A DNA stretch of 64,000 bases, taken from Caccoplasma intestinavium (GTDB lineage Bacteria; Bacteroidota; Bacteroidia; Bacteroidales; UBA11471). The stretch is taken from NCBI GenBank assembly GCA_018715885.1, contig DVKT01000022.1, forward strand, positions 36,090-100,089. Reading direction: 5' to 3'. A model generated the notes under the pieces. The model searched no databases. It was given only the letters and a program-made list of their open reading frames with translations, and had not been told where the DNA came from. The position numbers and the translations under genes are program-made. Shown here piece by piece: positions 52,697 through 62,335 of the stretch (position 1 is its first letter; each line of letters starts with the position of its first letter).

Positions 52697-55594
52697 ATGA
52701 AACCATTCTTAGGACAAGTAGCCGAAGCATTTTATCGGGAATATAATCGAGATATACAAAATATGGTGTTTGTATTTCCCAACCGTCGAGCCGGCATTTT
52801 TTTCAAAAAATATCTCTCCGACATCATCGACGGTCCCATATTTTCACCGACCGTTACAACCGTATCCGATCTTTTCATACAACTGTCGGAATTGCAACCG
52901 GCCGACCATATATACCTCCTGTTCTCTCTTTACCGCCACTACTCCGACTTATGTCCGCAAAAAGAGAGTTTCGATGAATTTGTTCCATTGGGAGAAACCC
53001 TTCTCAACGACTTCGACGATGTAGATAAATATATGGTCGATGCCCGACAACTTTTTACCAACATTCACGATCTAAAAGAAATCGATTCCCGATTCGGCAG
53101 TCCACTCACCGAAGAACAAATTTCGTATATACGTCGTTTCTGGAAAAACTTCATGCCCATCGGCGAAAGCGATAATAAAAGCCATTTTATCACCCTTTGG
53201 GAGATTCTGTACTCCCTTTACGAAAGGTTTAGGAACGACCTACGCAACAATAGTATGGGCTACGAAGGCATGATATTCAGAGAAGTAGCCGAACGTGCCG
53301 ATACCGGACTGATTCTCCCCTATCAAAAAATCGTATTTGTGGGTCTCAATGTTCTGAACCGGGCAGAAGAGAGCCTAATGAAAACATTGAAAAAGAATGG
53401 CATAGCCGATTTTTACTGGGACAACAATGCTCCCACCCTGCAAGACGAATACAACAGAGCTTCCTATTTTCTAAAACCGAACGTCAAAGAGTTCCCCTCT
53501 CTGCTTCAACTCGAAAAAGAGCAGGGAAATTACGTTTATCCCGATATAGAGCTTTTGGGTGTACCTTCGGCAGTAGGTCAAGCCAAACAATGCGAAATCA
53601 TTTTGCAGGAATTGATGAAAAGCAATGCCATACCCGCTCCGCAAAAAGCACTCAACACAGCAATCGTCTTGCCGGACGAGCATCTGCTGCTCCCCATGCT
53701 TTACGCCATTCCAAGTACTATATCTCCCATAAATATCACTATGGGATATACACTGTCTAACACAACGGTGGCCGGTCTGCTGGATATTCTCGCCGACTTG
53801 CAAAAGCACACGCGCCCCAACGGAGATGAAACGCTCTTCTACCACCGAAGCGTATTATCCCTACTCAGCAACCGATACCTGCAACTCTCGGGACAATCTG
53901 CAATAAACCATCTGACCGACGATATTCGTAAACACAACAAAATATTCATTCCTCAAAAAGAGTTGGGGGTAACTCCGTTATTAAGGCGCATTTTCGTACC
54001 ACTAAAAAACGCAGATGAAGTATGCGATTATTTATTAGATCTGTTGGCAATACTTCAAGAAGAATTAAATGTAGATACGACCGACAACCCCAACGAAAAT
54101 TCTCCTGAAATATCCGTCATCGCCCTCGAACGAGAATTTATCTACCATTACTATTTGTCCATAAACCGGTTGAAAGGCATCATGCAGGAAAACCGAATAG
54201 AGATGAACGTGGTAACATTTTTTAAATTATTGAAAAAACTCACTGCCGGCATTTCGATTCCATTCGAGGGAGAACCGTTGTCGGGCCTTCAAATCATGGG
54301 CGTACTCGAAACCCGGGCCCTCGACTTCGAAAACCTCATTATCCTATCGATGAACGAAGGTATCTTCCCGGTGAAAAAAGTCGCCTCGTCCCTCATTCCT
54401 TATAATTTGCGCAAAGGATTCGACCTGTCTACCACAGAACATCAAGACAGTATCTACGCATACTATTTCTATCGGCTGATACACAGAGCAAAAAGAGTCT
54501 TTCTCCTTTACGACACCCGAACAGAAGATATGGCCAGCGGCGAAGTGAGCCGGTATGTGTACCAAATGAAATACCACTACCGCCTTCCTATCGAAGAAAA
54601 AATGATAGGTTATCCTATCATGGCAAAAAAAATACGCGACATCGTTGTTCCGAAAGACAAATATGTCATGTCGCAACTTCTCCGATACCACAAAGGGGGA
54701 GATCGCTACCTCTCGGCCAGTGCCATCAATACCTACATTACCTGCCCGCTGCAATTTTATTTGAGCTATGTCGAGAAATTTCAAGAGATCGATGACGTAT
54801 CGGAAGGTGTAGATGCCGGGGTCTTCGGCAGCATCTACCACAGCGTCATGCAACAAATCTATGACCGTATGACCGGCTCACCCATACAGGCGGAATCACT
54901 AAAAGCCATAGAAAAAGACGATAAACATATTACGGCTTTTATCGAACAGGCTTTTGCCGAAAATTATTTCAAAACACCTCAAAAGCCGAAAGCCCTCACG
55001 GGACAAAACTACCTCGTAGGTGAAGTCATACGTAAATACGTAAAAAAGACGCTTGAAATAGACCGCGCCTTCACACCCTTCACCTATCTTACTTCGGAAA
55101 GGGAAATAAAGCAATCTCACGCCATCGATACCGACCGGGAAATATTACTGAAAGGTTTTATCGATCGCATGGATATGAAAGACGGAAAAATACGCATCGT
55201 CGATTATAAAACAGGAAAAGACAAAATAGACTTCCGAAATATCGAAGAGCTGTTCGACAAAGAAAAGAAAGACCGGCGTAAGGCAATCATGCAAGTCCTT
55301 ATGTATGCCATGATGGTTACCGACGAAGACCACCTGTCTAACCCTATCGCACCGGCTATCTATCGGGTACAAGAGCTGTTTTCTCCTCAAAAATTCAGAG
55401 CAGACATAAAAATGGGATTTTCTTCGCTCGATGATTACGCTCAGGTCGACCAAGAATTCCGTAAGGAATTCGACAAATGTTTACAAGAAATCTTCAATCC
55501 CGATATGCCATTTGTCCAGTCGGCCCATATAGGGGAAGACGGGCCATGCTCCTATTGTGCATTTGCTTCGATCTGTTTGCAATCGGCCCAATAA
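52697..55594 (+). CDS. PD-(D/E)XK nuclease, AddB-like
   Basis: 965 residues. The start QNMVFVFPNRRAGIFFKKYLS is like the helicase-like N-terminus of AddB, with its altered motif I. The C-terminus has a RecB-type nuclease domain: FGSIYHSVMQQIYDRM, LLKGFIDRMDM, IVDYKTGKDK and the iron-sulfur staple cysteines (C in ITCPLQFYL and CSYCAFASIC). AddAB-type enzymes resect double-strand breaks for recombination. The partner AddA is not in the window. A terminator follows the stop. Confidence 0.85.
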   Translation: MKPFLGQVAEAFYREYNRDIQNMVFVFPNRRAGIFFKKYLSDIIDGPIFSPTVTTVSDLFIQLSELQPADHIYLLFSLYRHYSDLCPQKESFDEFVPLGETLLNDFDDVDKYMVDARQLFTNIHDLKEIDSRFGSPLTEEQISYIRRFWKNFMPIGESDNKSHFITLWEILYSLYERFRNDLRNNSMGYEGMIFREVAERADTGLILPYQKIVFVGLNVLNRAEESLMKTLKKNGIADFYWDNNAPTLQDEYNRASYFLKPNVKEFPSLLQLEKEQGNYVYPDIELLGVPSAVGQAKQCEIILQELMKSNAIPAPQKALNTAIVLPDEHLLLPMLYAIPSTISPINITMGYTLSNTTVAGLLDILADLQKHTRPNGDETLFYHRSVLSLLSNRYLQLSGQSAINHLTDDIRKHNKIFIPQKELGVTPLLRRIFVPLKNADEVCDYLLDLLAILQEELNVDTTDNPNENSPEISVIALEREFIYHYYLSINRLKGIMQENRIEMNVVTFFKLLKKLTAGISIPFEGEPLSGLQIMGVLETRALDFENLIILSMNEGIFPVKKVASSLIPYNLRKGFDLSTTEHQDSIYAYYFYRLIHRAKRVFLLYDTRTEDMASGEVSRYVYQMKYHYRLPIEEKMIGYPIMAKKIRDIVVPKDKYVMSQLLRYHKGGDRYLSASAINTYITCPLQFYLSYVEKFQEIDDVSEGVDAGVFGSIYHSVMQQIYDRMTGSPIQAESLKAIEKDDKHITAFIEQAFAENYFKTPQKPKALTGQNYLVGEVIRKYVKKTLEIDRAFTPFTYLTSEREIKQSHAIDTDREILLKGFIDRMDMKDGKIRIVDYKTGKDKIDFRNIEELFDKEKKDRRKAIMQVLMYAMMVTDEDHLSNPIAPAIYRVQELFSPQKFRADIKMGFSSLDDYAQVDQEFRKEFDKCLQEIFNPDMPFVQSAHIGEDGPCSYCAFASICLQSAQ

Positions 55595-55597
55595 AAT

Positions 55598-55634
55598 AAA
55601 AAGGCATCTGTTACGGAAACAGATGCCTTTTTTA
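55598..55634. terminator. Terminator between the AddB-like gene and proS
   Basis: A perfect 15-bp inverted repeat (55598-55612 and 55618-55632) with a 5-nt loop and a T run. The genes converge here, so it probably serves both. Confidence 0.85.
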
Positions 55635-55651
55635 CATTGTATTATTTTTTA

Positions 55652-57133
55652 TCAATAAGCCCGGGCAAAAAGAACTCTACGTGCCGAAGGTTTACCGGTT
55701 ACCATACATACTCCCGGCGTCGTATCTCCTTCGAGCGGAATACAACGTATCGTAGCTTTGGTTTCTTCTTTGATTCGAGCTTCGGTCTCGGGTGTACCGT
55801 CCCAATGGGCAAGAATAAAACCGCCCTCTTCTATTTTCTCTTTGAACTCGTCATAAGAGTCTACTTCGATGATATGTTGCGAACGGAAATCGCACGCCTT
55901 CCGATAAATATTATTCTGAATTTCTTCGAGCAGATCTTTGACATACTGTTCGATATTATCGCAACTACGGGTTTCTTTTTCCAACGTATCGCGACGCATA
56001 ACCTCTACGGTATTGTTTTCGAGATCGCGTCCTCCGATAACCAAACGCACCGGAACGCCTTTCAATTCGTAATCGGCAAACTTAAATCCCGGCCGCTTAT
56101 TGTCGGCATTATCATATTTTACCGAGATACCCATACCGCGTAAAGTTTCGGCGATACCGGCCACTTTGGCATCGATTTGAGCCAATTGCTCGGCATTTTT
56201 GTAAATAGGTACGATAACGACCTGTATAGGTGCGAGATGAGGCGGCAATACCAGTCCGTTATCATCGGAGTGCGACATGATAAGAGCCCCCATCAATCGT
56301 GTCGATACACCCCATGAGGTCGCCCATACATATTCGAGTTGATTGTCTTTATTGACAAACTGCACGTCAAACGCTTTCGCGAAATTTTGTCCGAGGAAAT
56401 GAGAGGTTCCCGATTGCAAAGCCTTCCCATCTTGCATAAGTGCCTCGATCGTATAAGTCTCCAAAGCGCCGGCAAAACGTTCACTGGCCGATTTCACGCC
56501 TTTAATGACCGGCATGGCCATATACTTCTCGGCAAAATCGGCATATACGTTGAGCATCTTCACAGCCTCTGCCTCCGCTTCTTCGCGGGTAGCATGAGCC
56601 GTATGTCCTTCTTGCCAAAGGAACTCGGCCGTACGCAAGAAAAGACGTGTACGCATTTCCCAACGCAACACATTGGCCCACTGGTTACAAAGAATAGGAA
56701 GGTCGCGATATGACTGTATCCAATTTTTATAGGTACTCCAAATAATCGTTTCCGATGTAGGGCGAATAATAAGTTCTTCTTCGAGACGTGCGGCCGGATC
56801 GACAACAACACCCGAACCGTCAGAGGCATTCTTCAACCGATAATGAGTTACAACGGCACATTCTTTGGCAAAACCTTCAACGTGCTCGGCCTCACGGCTC
56901 AAATACGACTTGGGAATAAGCAGAGGGAAATAGGCATTTACATGTCCGGTCGCCTTAAACATATCGTCGAGCTGCCGCTGCATCTTTTCCCATATTGCGT
57001 ATCCATAAGGCTTTATTACCATACAACCGCGCACAGCCGATTGTTCGGCGAGGTCGGCCTTTACGACCAAATCGTTATACCATTGCGAATAATTCTCGCT
57101 CCGTTTGGTCAACTCTTTCAGTTCTTTTGCCAT
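55652..57133 (-). CDS. proS: Prolyl-tRNA synthetase (short, eukaryote/archaea-like type)
   Basis: 493 residues from MAKELKELTKRSENY. It charges tRNA-Pro. The short form without the bacterial editing insertion is common in Bacteroidetes. Class II motifs: motif 2 region LPILCNQWANVLRWEMRTRLFLRTAEFLWQEGHTAH (shown in parts: NVLRWEMRTRLFLRT), motif 3 STRLMGALIMSHSDDNGL, and a C-terminal anticodon-binding and tail domain ending in ARAY. The start at 57133 was taken because the longer frame has no family homology upstream and the -7 element lies just beyond it. Confidence 0.94.
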   Translation of the reverse strand: MAKELKELTKRSENYSQWYNDLVVKADLAEQSAVRGCMVIKPYGYAIWEKMQRQLDDMFKATGHVNAYFPLLIPKSYLSREAEHVEGFAKECAVVTHYRLKNASDGSGVVVDPAARLEEELIIRPTSETIIWSTYKNWIQSYRDLPILCNQWANVLRWEMRTRLFLRTAEFLWQEGHTAHATREEAEAEAVKMLNVYADFAEKYMAMPVIKGVKSASERFAGALETYTIEALMQDGKALQSGTSHFLGQNFAKAFDVQFVNKDNQLEYVWATSWGVSTRLMGALIMSHSDDNGLVLPPHLAPIQVVIVPIYKNAEQLAQIDAKVAGIAETLRGMGISVKYDNADNKRPGFKFADYELKGVPVRLVIGGRDLENNTVEVMRRDTLEKETRSCDNIEQYVKDLLEEIQNNIYRKACDFRSQHIIEVDSYDEFKEKIEEGGFILAHWDGTPETEARIKEETKATIRCIPLEGDTTPGVCMVTGKPSARRVLFARAY

Positions 57134-57161
57134 ATCTTGTTTTTTAATTATTTCCGTCTTG

Positions 57162-57169
57162 CAAAGATA
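57162..57169 (-). promoter_or_regulatory. Promoter -7 element for proS
   Basis: The minus strand reads TATCTTTG at 57169-57162, 29 nt before the proS ATG. The -33 match is poor. Confidence 0.5.
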
Positions 57170-57341
57170 GGGATAAATGCCGAATCTATAAAACGGATTA
57201 TCCCGAATCAAAATGTTTTTTACTGCACAAAAATTATTTCTTCTCCACGACCGATGAAATGCACGCCTTATTTACCGACCCGCATGAACCGGAACAATAA
57301 AAATCGTTCTGAAAAATTTCCCCGATTGTAATGCAGAAGAT

Positions 57342-57971
57342 TTATTTCCCCGTCAACTTTTCTATCAACGATACCGACGGGATGAGCCATACCTCTATCC
57401 GACGATTTTCTTCCCGTCCCTGATAGGTGTTATTTTTGGCAATCGGCTCGGTATCTCCCATTCCAAACGGAATTACAACCGATTTATCTCCGAGAATACG
57501 TTGTAACTCCACAGCCGCGGCATCGGCCCGCTGTTGCGAAAACCGAGCTATATGAGCAGAACTGCCGGAGTTGGCTGTAAACACGGAAATCACGACACGG
57601 AAATCGTCCTTTCCAGAAAAGATTTTTGAAAGCTCTTTCAAAAATGTATTTCCCTCGTCCGATAATATCGTATCATTCGGGACAAAGACACGTGAAGAAG
57701 GTAGCGTTATACAAGCGATGAGACTATCACGCAGCGCTGCTACGGAACCGGGAAACCGCTTATCAAGTTTTAAGAACTCTTTCTGCATATAATGCCGTAC
57801 AAGAGGTTTGGTATCGGGCGTAAGAGATAGCCATGCAATATGTTCTCCCCGCGTCATTGCATACCAATCGGGTGTAACTTGCTTCGTCTCCTTTCTCGCT
57901 GCCGAGAGGCCGGATACAAAAAACAGACTACTGGAAATTATCGCCAATAATGCGATGCACAAACGCTTCAT
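57342..57971 (-). CDS. OmpA-domain envelope protein
   Basis: 209 residues from MKRLCIALLAI with a signal peptide ending near GLSA. The C-terminal domain matches OmpA/MotB peptidoglycan-binding folds: LSDEGNTFLKELSKIF, FSQQRADAAAVELQRIL, and GREENRRIEVWLIP, which includes the NRRIE-type arginine and a preceding aspartate. It has no beta-barrel. It should anchor to peptidoglycan in the periplasm. The 7-nt gap to the upstream acidic protein gene suggests cotranscription. Confidence 0.8.
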   Translation of the reverse strand: MKRLCIALLAIISSSLFFVSGLSAARKETKQVTPDWYAMTRGEHIAWLSLTPDTKPLVRHYMQKEFLKLDKRFPGSVAALRDSLIACITLPSSRVFVPNDTILSDEGNTFLKELSKIFSGKDDFRVVISVFTANSGSSAHIARFSQQRADAAAVELQRILGDKSVVIPFGMGDTEPIAKNNTYQGREENRRIEVWLIPSVSLIEKLTGK

Positions 57972-57978
57972 CTTCCCG

Positions 57979-58299
57979 TCAGTCTTCAAAAACGCCCAAA
58001 GAATCACAATAATCCAACTCGCCCTGAACAACCGTGGTTATATCTTCTTCACTCAATTTATAGATTCCATCTTTTCGGGTATTCGCCACGGCATATTCGA
58101 TCAACTCATCATCTGCAATCTCCACCTCCTCTTCACTCTTTTCATCGAGGAATCCCCGTGATTCATAATAATCATACATCAAATCGATGATATAATTTAT
58201 TTCATCATCACTAAGAGAAAGCCCAGGGTTATTTTTGCGGATAAATTTCACTGCTTCCTCTTCATCATATACCAGCAAATCATCTTTTTCGGTATTCAT
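57979..58299 (-). CDS. Small acidic hypothetical protein
   Basis: 106 residues, very rich in Asp and Glu (for example KSEEEVEIADDELIEYAV). It seems to form helices: an N-terminal EEEAVKFIRKNNPGLSLSDDEINYIIDLMYDYYES and a second SEEDITTVVQGELDYCDSLG (quoted only in part). No signal peptide or known domain. Probably cytoplasmic. It precedes the OmpA-domain gene by 7 nt. Comparable small proteins occur across Bacteroidales; no function is claimed. Confidence 0.65.
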   Translation of the reverse strand: MNTEKDDLLVYDEEEAVKFIRKNNPGLSLSDDEINYIIDLMYDYYESRGFLDEKSEEEVEIADDELIEYAVANTRKDGIYKLSEEDITTVVQGELDYCDSLGVFED

Positions 58300-58365
58300 T
58301 GTATCAAGTTTTTATTGTGGGATAAAGATAAACAAGCTCTTCTGCATTTGCAAACGCCACCGACA

Positions 58366-59319
58366 TTATTTTCCTTTTCCGCCGACAGTTCCTTTTTCCG
58401 CCAGCTCCGCATCGAGCTGAGCTCTCGATTTACTTTGCGTAACAAAATATACACCCGAAAATATCAGGAAAATAGCCATACCGGTCGAAAACTCAAAAAT
58501 ACTTAATCCTAAGGCCACGGAAACAAACGTTGCCACCACCGGCTGAGCATAATTATACATGCTGATAATGGTCGGGCGCAACAAATGCTGCCCGGTAGTC
58601 ATAAACAAGTAAGAAAGGAACGTGGCTCCGAATACAACATAGAAAAGCCTCCAATAAATCGAGAACGGAAGTTCGAGATAATCGACCGAAATAACATCAC
58701 CGTACGACACCGGAAGGAAGAAAATCGAAGCATAAAGAAATAACCATTTACTTACCGTTACAGGAGAATAACGAGAAATCAACCCTTTAAACAAAGTCAG
58801 GTATATACAAAAACTGACTTGGGCCAAAAGGCAAAGAAGGTCGCCTGTAATATTGCCCGAACCCACAGCCCCGCTACGGGCGGCACTACTGCCGAATATG
58901 AGAATAAGGGCCCCCGATACGCCTAATACTGTACCGATAACTTTTTTCCATGTTATAGGCTCCCGCAGGAAAATGGCCGAAAGTATCATCGTGATTATAG
59001 GAGGCATCGATGTAATAATCGATGCATCTACCGGAGAGGTCAATGACAAACCGTATATAAACATGCCTTGATTGAATACGATACCGAACAATGCTGCAAA
59101 AATGAGCAACACCTTATCCCGCCGCGTTACATGCTCATGCGGAAGGAAAAGCGATAACAACCAGAAAGCAAGGCAGGCTCCCAACATTCGGTATGCTGTT
59201 ACGGCACTGGCCGAGACGACCGCCAAAGCTTCTTTTCCTATCGGGGCATTCAGTCCCCAAATGATATTGGCGGCCAATAATGCGACATGGCCTTTCCACG
59301 AATGATCACCTGTTTTCAT
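58366..59319 (-). CDS. EamA family (DMT superfamily) transporter
   Basis: 317 residues with ten predicted membrane helices in two EamA repeats of five. The first repeat begins AANIIWGLNAPIGKEAL, the second includes LLAQVSFCIYLTLFKGLISRYSP and the end of the repeat, TFLSYLFMTTGQHLLRPT. Such proteins export amino acids or metabolites; substrate unknown. It ends 66 nt upstream of the acidic protein gene and is separated from clpB by a clean terminator. Confidence 0.85.
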   Translation of the reverse strand: MKTGDHSWKGHVALLAANIIWGLNAPIGKEALAVVSASAVTAYRMLGACLAFWLLSLFLPHEHVTRRDKVLLIFAALFGIVFNQGMFIYGLSLTSPVDASIITSMPPIITMILSAIFLREPITWKKVIGTVLGVSGALILIFGSSAARSGAVGSGNITGDLLCLLAQVSFCIYLTLFKGLISRYSPVTVSKWLFLYASIFFLPVSYGDVISVDYLELPFSIYWRLFYVVFGATFLSYLFMTTGQHLLRPTIISMYNYAQPVVATFVSVALGLSIFEFSTGMAIFLIFSGVYFVTQSKSRAQLDAELAEKGTVGGKGK

Positions 59320-59401
59320 TTAATACATATCAAAAACCGGTACAAAGATAGTGAGAATGCAAATGCAATAAACCTCTCGGCATAAAATTCCCGTTAAAAA
59401 T

Positions 59402-59431
59402 AAAAAAGTGCGTACAAAAATGTACGCACTT
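59402..59431 (-). terminator. Terminator after clpB
   Basis: An 11-bp inverted repeat (59406-59416 and 59421-59431) with an A4 loop on the plus strand. On the minus strand the stem is followed by a run of six Ts, so it ends clpB 13 nt past its stop codon. Confidence 0.85.
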
Positions 59432-59443
59432 CATAAATCTGGA

Positions 59444-62032
59444 TCAATTACGGAACACTAATCCGGAAGTATCGGCATCGATGACGATGGGCTTACTCTT
59501 ATCGACCTTCTGTGCCAGCAAGTCTTTCGATAACTGGTTCAGCACATATCGATGGATAACCCTTTTCACGGGACGTGCACCAAACTCGGGATCATATCCT
59601 TGTTGTGCGATAAAATCAAGTGCTGCCGACGTTACTTCAAGTTTCACGTCATTGCTTGCGAGAAGTCGTTCCACGTTATGCAACTGCATCGATACGATTT
59701 CTTTGATTTGATTTTCGTTCAACGGCGTAAACATAATCGTTTCATCGATACGGTTCAAGAACTCGGGACGTATCGTCTGTTTCAACAAATCGAGAACCTG
59801 ATTCTTGGTCTTTTCGGTAATTTCCTCCCTGTTGGTATCGGTAAGATGCTCGAAATTTTCACGTATCAACTGAGATCCCATATTGGAGGTCATGATAATA
59901 ATCGTATTTTTGAAATTAACCAATCGGCCTTTATTATCGGTCAACCGCCCATCATCGAGAACCTGTAACAGTATATTGAAAATGTCGGGATGCGCTTTCT
60001 CTATTTCATCGAAAAGGACAACCGAATAGGGTTTACGACGAATGGCCTCGGTAAGCTGTCCGCCTTCTTCATAACCGACGTATCCGGGAGGCGAACCGAT
60101 AAGACGTGTTACACTGAACTTATCCTGATACTCACTCATATCGATACGTGTCATCATGTTCTCATCGTCGAACAGGTACTCTGCCAACGCCTTGGCCAAC
60201 TCGGTTTTACCGACACCCGTCGTTCCCAAAAAGATAAACGAACCGATAGGTCGACGAGGATCGCTCAGTCCGGCACGGCTACGCCTTACAGCATCTGCAA
60301 CGGCTTGTATGGCCTCGTCCTGTCCTACTACACGCTTGTGTAACTCCTCTTCGAGATGCAAAAGCTTTTCTTTCTCGCTTTGCAACATCTTTTTCACGGG
60401 AATACCCGTCCATCTCGATACGACATCGGCAATATCGTCGGAGTCGACCTCTTCTTTAATCATGGCACCACTACCCTGCTGCTCTTTCAGGCGGGCTTGA
60501 ATTTCTTTTATCTCGTCCTCCTTAGCACGGATTTTTCCATAACGTATCTCCGCCACTTTTTCATAATTGCCTTCCCGCTCGGCACGGTCGGCCTCGAAAC
60601 GCAGGTTTTCTATTTCTATCTTGTTCTGCTGTATCTTATTGTGCAGACTGCGTTCTGCTTCCCATTTGGCTTTAAAACGGGTTTCTTCTTCTTTCAAGTC
60701 GGCAATCTCTTTTGTCAACGACGAAAGTTTCGGCTCATCATTTTCACGTTTGATGGCTTCCCTTTCTATTTCGAGCTGCTTGATACGGCGAGATATTTCG
60801 TCGAGTTCCTGCGGGACCGAATCAATTTCGAGACGCAACTTGGCAGCGGCTTCGTCCATCAGATCGATTGCCTTGTCGGGAAGAAAACGATCGGTAATAT
60901 ACCGCTCGGACAATTTCACGGCAGCAATGATAGCATCGTCTTTGATACGTACTTTATGATGGTTTTCATAACGCTCTTTCAAGCCTCTAAGTATCGAAAT
61001 CGTGCTTAATTCATCGGGTTCATCAACCATTACGATCTGGAAACGGCGTTCAAGAGCCTTATCTTTCTCGAAATATTTCTGATACTCATCGAGGGTCGTC
61101 GCACCGATAGCCCGAAGTTCTCCTCTCGCCAAAGCCGGTTTAAGGATATTGGCCGCGTCCATAGCACCTTCACCTTTACCGGCTCCTACCAACGTATGGA
61201 TCTCATCGATGAAAAGTATAATTTCTCCCTCGGCCTGTATCACTTCATTTACGACAGCTTTCAGCCGTTCCTCAAATTCGCCTTTATATTTGGCACCGGC
61301 AACCAATGCCCCCATATCGAGCGAATATATCTGTTTCGTTTTCAGATTCTCGGGTACGTCTCCCCGCACGATACGATGCGCCAGTCCTTCGGCAATGGCA
61401 GTCTTTCCGGTTCCCGGTTCTCCGATGAGGATAGGATTGTTTTTGGTACGACGGCTCAATATCTGCAATACCCGACGTATCTCATCATCACGACCGATGA
61501 CCGGATCGAGTTTTCCCGAACGCGCCCGTTCATTCAAATTTATGGCATATTTGCTCAATGAATTGTAGGTATCCTCGGCCGAAGCATCTTTTACCTTTTG
61601 TCCTTTTCGCAGCTCATCGATAGCCAATCCCAACTCTTTTTCTGCGATTCCGGCATCTTTCATCAAAGTCGATGCGGTACACGACGTCTGCAAAATAGCC
61701 ATTATAATGGCTTCGAGCGGGACAAATTGATCACCCAGTTTCGAAGAATAATCCACAGCTTTTTGCAAAGCCATATTACTCTCCCTGCTCAAAAACGGCT
61801 CTCCGCCGCTCACTTTGGGCAACGACTCTACCTCCCGGTCGAGAGCCGACTTCAACATCACAGTATTGACTCCAAGTTTCTGGAATAAATATCCGATAAG
61901 GCTTTCACCGACGTCCATCACCCCCAAGAGCAGATGCGTAGGTTCTATCACCTGCTGACTGCGACGAGTAGCCATGTCGACAGCTTTCTGCACCGCTTCC
62001 TGCGATTTGATTGTAAAATTGTTAAAGTTCAT
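59444..62032 (-). CDS. clpB: ATP-dependent chaperone ClpB
   Basis: 862 residues, normal length. N-terminal Clp_N domain (FTIKSQEAVQKAVDMATRRS) with two repeats, nucleotide domain 1 with GEPGTGKTAIAEGLAHRI and VLFIDEIHTL-type Walker B, the ClpB-specific coiled-coil middle domain (about residues 410-520, Glu/Lys/Arg rich), and nucleotide domain 2 with GTTGVGKTELAKALAEYL. It disaggregates proteins with DnaK. No ClpP-binding loop was noted. The start codon is preceded by an AAAGGAGA site. It is alone on its strand. Confidence 0.96.
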   Translation of the reverse strand: MNFNNFTIKSQEAVQKAVDMATRRSQQVIEPTHLLLGVMDVGESLIGYLFQKLGVNTVMLKSALDREVESLPKVSGGEPFLSRESNMALQKAVDYSSKLGDQFVPLEAIIMAILQTSCTASTLMKDAGIAEKELGLAIDELRKGQKVKDASAEDTYNSLSKYAINLNERARSGKLDPVIGRDDEIRRVLQILSRRTKNNPILIGEPGTGKTAIAEGLAHRIVRGDVPENLKTKQIYSLDMGALVAGAKYKGEFEERLKAVVNEVIQAEGEIILFIDEIHTLVGAGKGEGAMDAANILKPALARGELRAIGATTLDEYQKYFEKDKALERRFQIVMVDEPDELSTISILRGLKERYENHHKVRIKDDAIIAAVKLSERYITDRFLPDKAIDLMDEAAAKLRLEIDSVPQELDEISRRIKQLEIEREAIKRENDEPKLSSLTKEIADLKEEETRFKAKWEAERSLHNKIQQNKIEIENLRFEADRAEREGNYEKVAEIRYGKIRAKEDEIKEIQARLKEQQGSGAMIKEEVDSDDIADVVSRWTGIPVKKMLQSEKEKLLHLEEELHKRVVGQDEAIQAVADAVRRSRAGLSDPRRPIGSFIFLGTTGVGKTELAKALAEYLFDDENMMTRIDMSEYQDKFSVTRLIGSPPGYVGYEEGGQLTEAIRRKPYSVVLFDEIEKAHPDIFNILLQVLDDGRLTDNKGRLVNFKNTIIIMTSNMGSQLIRENFEHLTDTNREEITEKTKNQVLDLLKQTIRPEFLNRIDETIMFTPLNENQIKEIVSMQLHNVERLLASNDVKLEVTSAALDFIAQQGYDPEFGARPVKRVIHRYVLNQLSKDLLAQKVDKSKPIVIDADTSGLVFRN

Positions 62033-62335
62033 ATCTTATTCTCCTTTCTTTTTTCATATCTTTTATCCTTATTTCCGCAAAGCCGATGCCAGAATCTATT
62101 AGCTGACAATTATTCTGTTTTTCAGTTAGTTGATGTGACAAAACGGCAGCCGATGAAATATCGTTTTTTTACAAAATTTTATCGAACAACTATTATATAC
62201 CCGCATCCCGACTGCCATTTTGACGGTATAAGGCAGATGTAATTCTTATCGCATATACATACTATAACACGTTTTAGGGCTATCGAGTTGCGACAAACAA
62301 GGATAAAAACTATCTTTGCATGGTATTTTTGATAT
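62033..62335. other. Divergent gap of 303 bp between clpB and tgt
   Basis: The gap contains the tgt promoter at its right end (62288-62318). For clpB only an AAAGGAGA ribosome-binding site is apparent; no minus-strand TAnnTTTG was found with confidence and no heat-shock operator of a known type was recognised. AT-rich; no ORF or repeats of note. Confidence 0.55.
62288..62318 (+). promoter_or_regulatory. Promoter of tgt
   Basis: TTG at 62288-62290, 20 nt, then TATCTTTG at 62311-62318. The tgt ATG is at 62336, leaving a leader of about 10 nt. Confidence 0.7.
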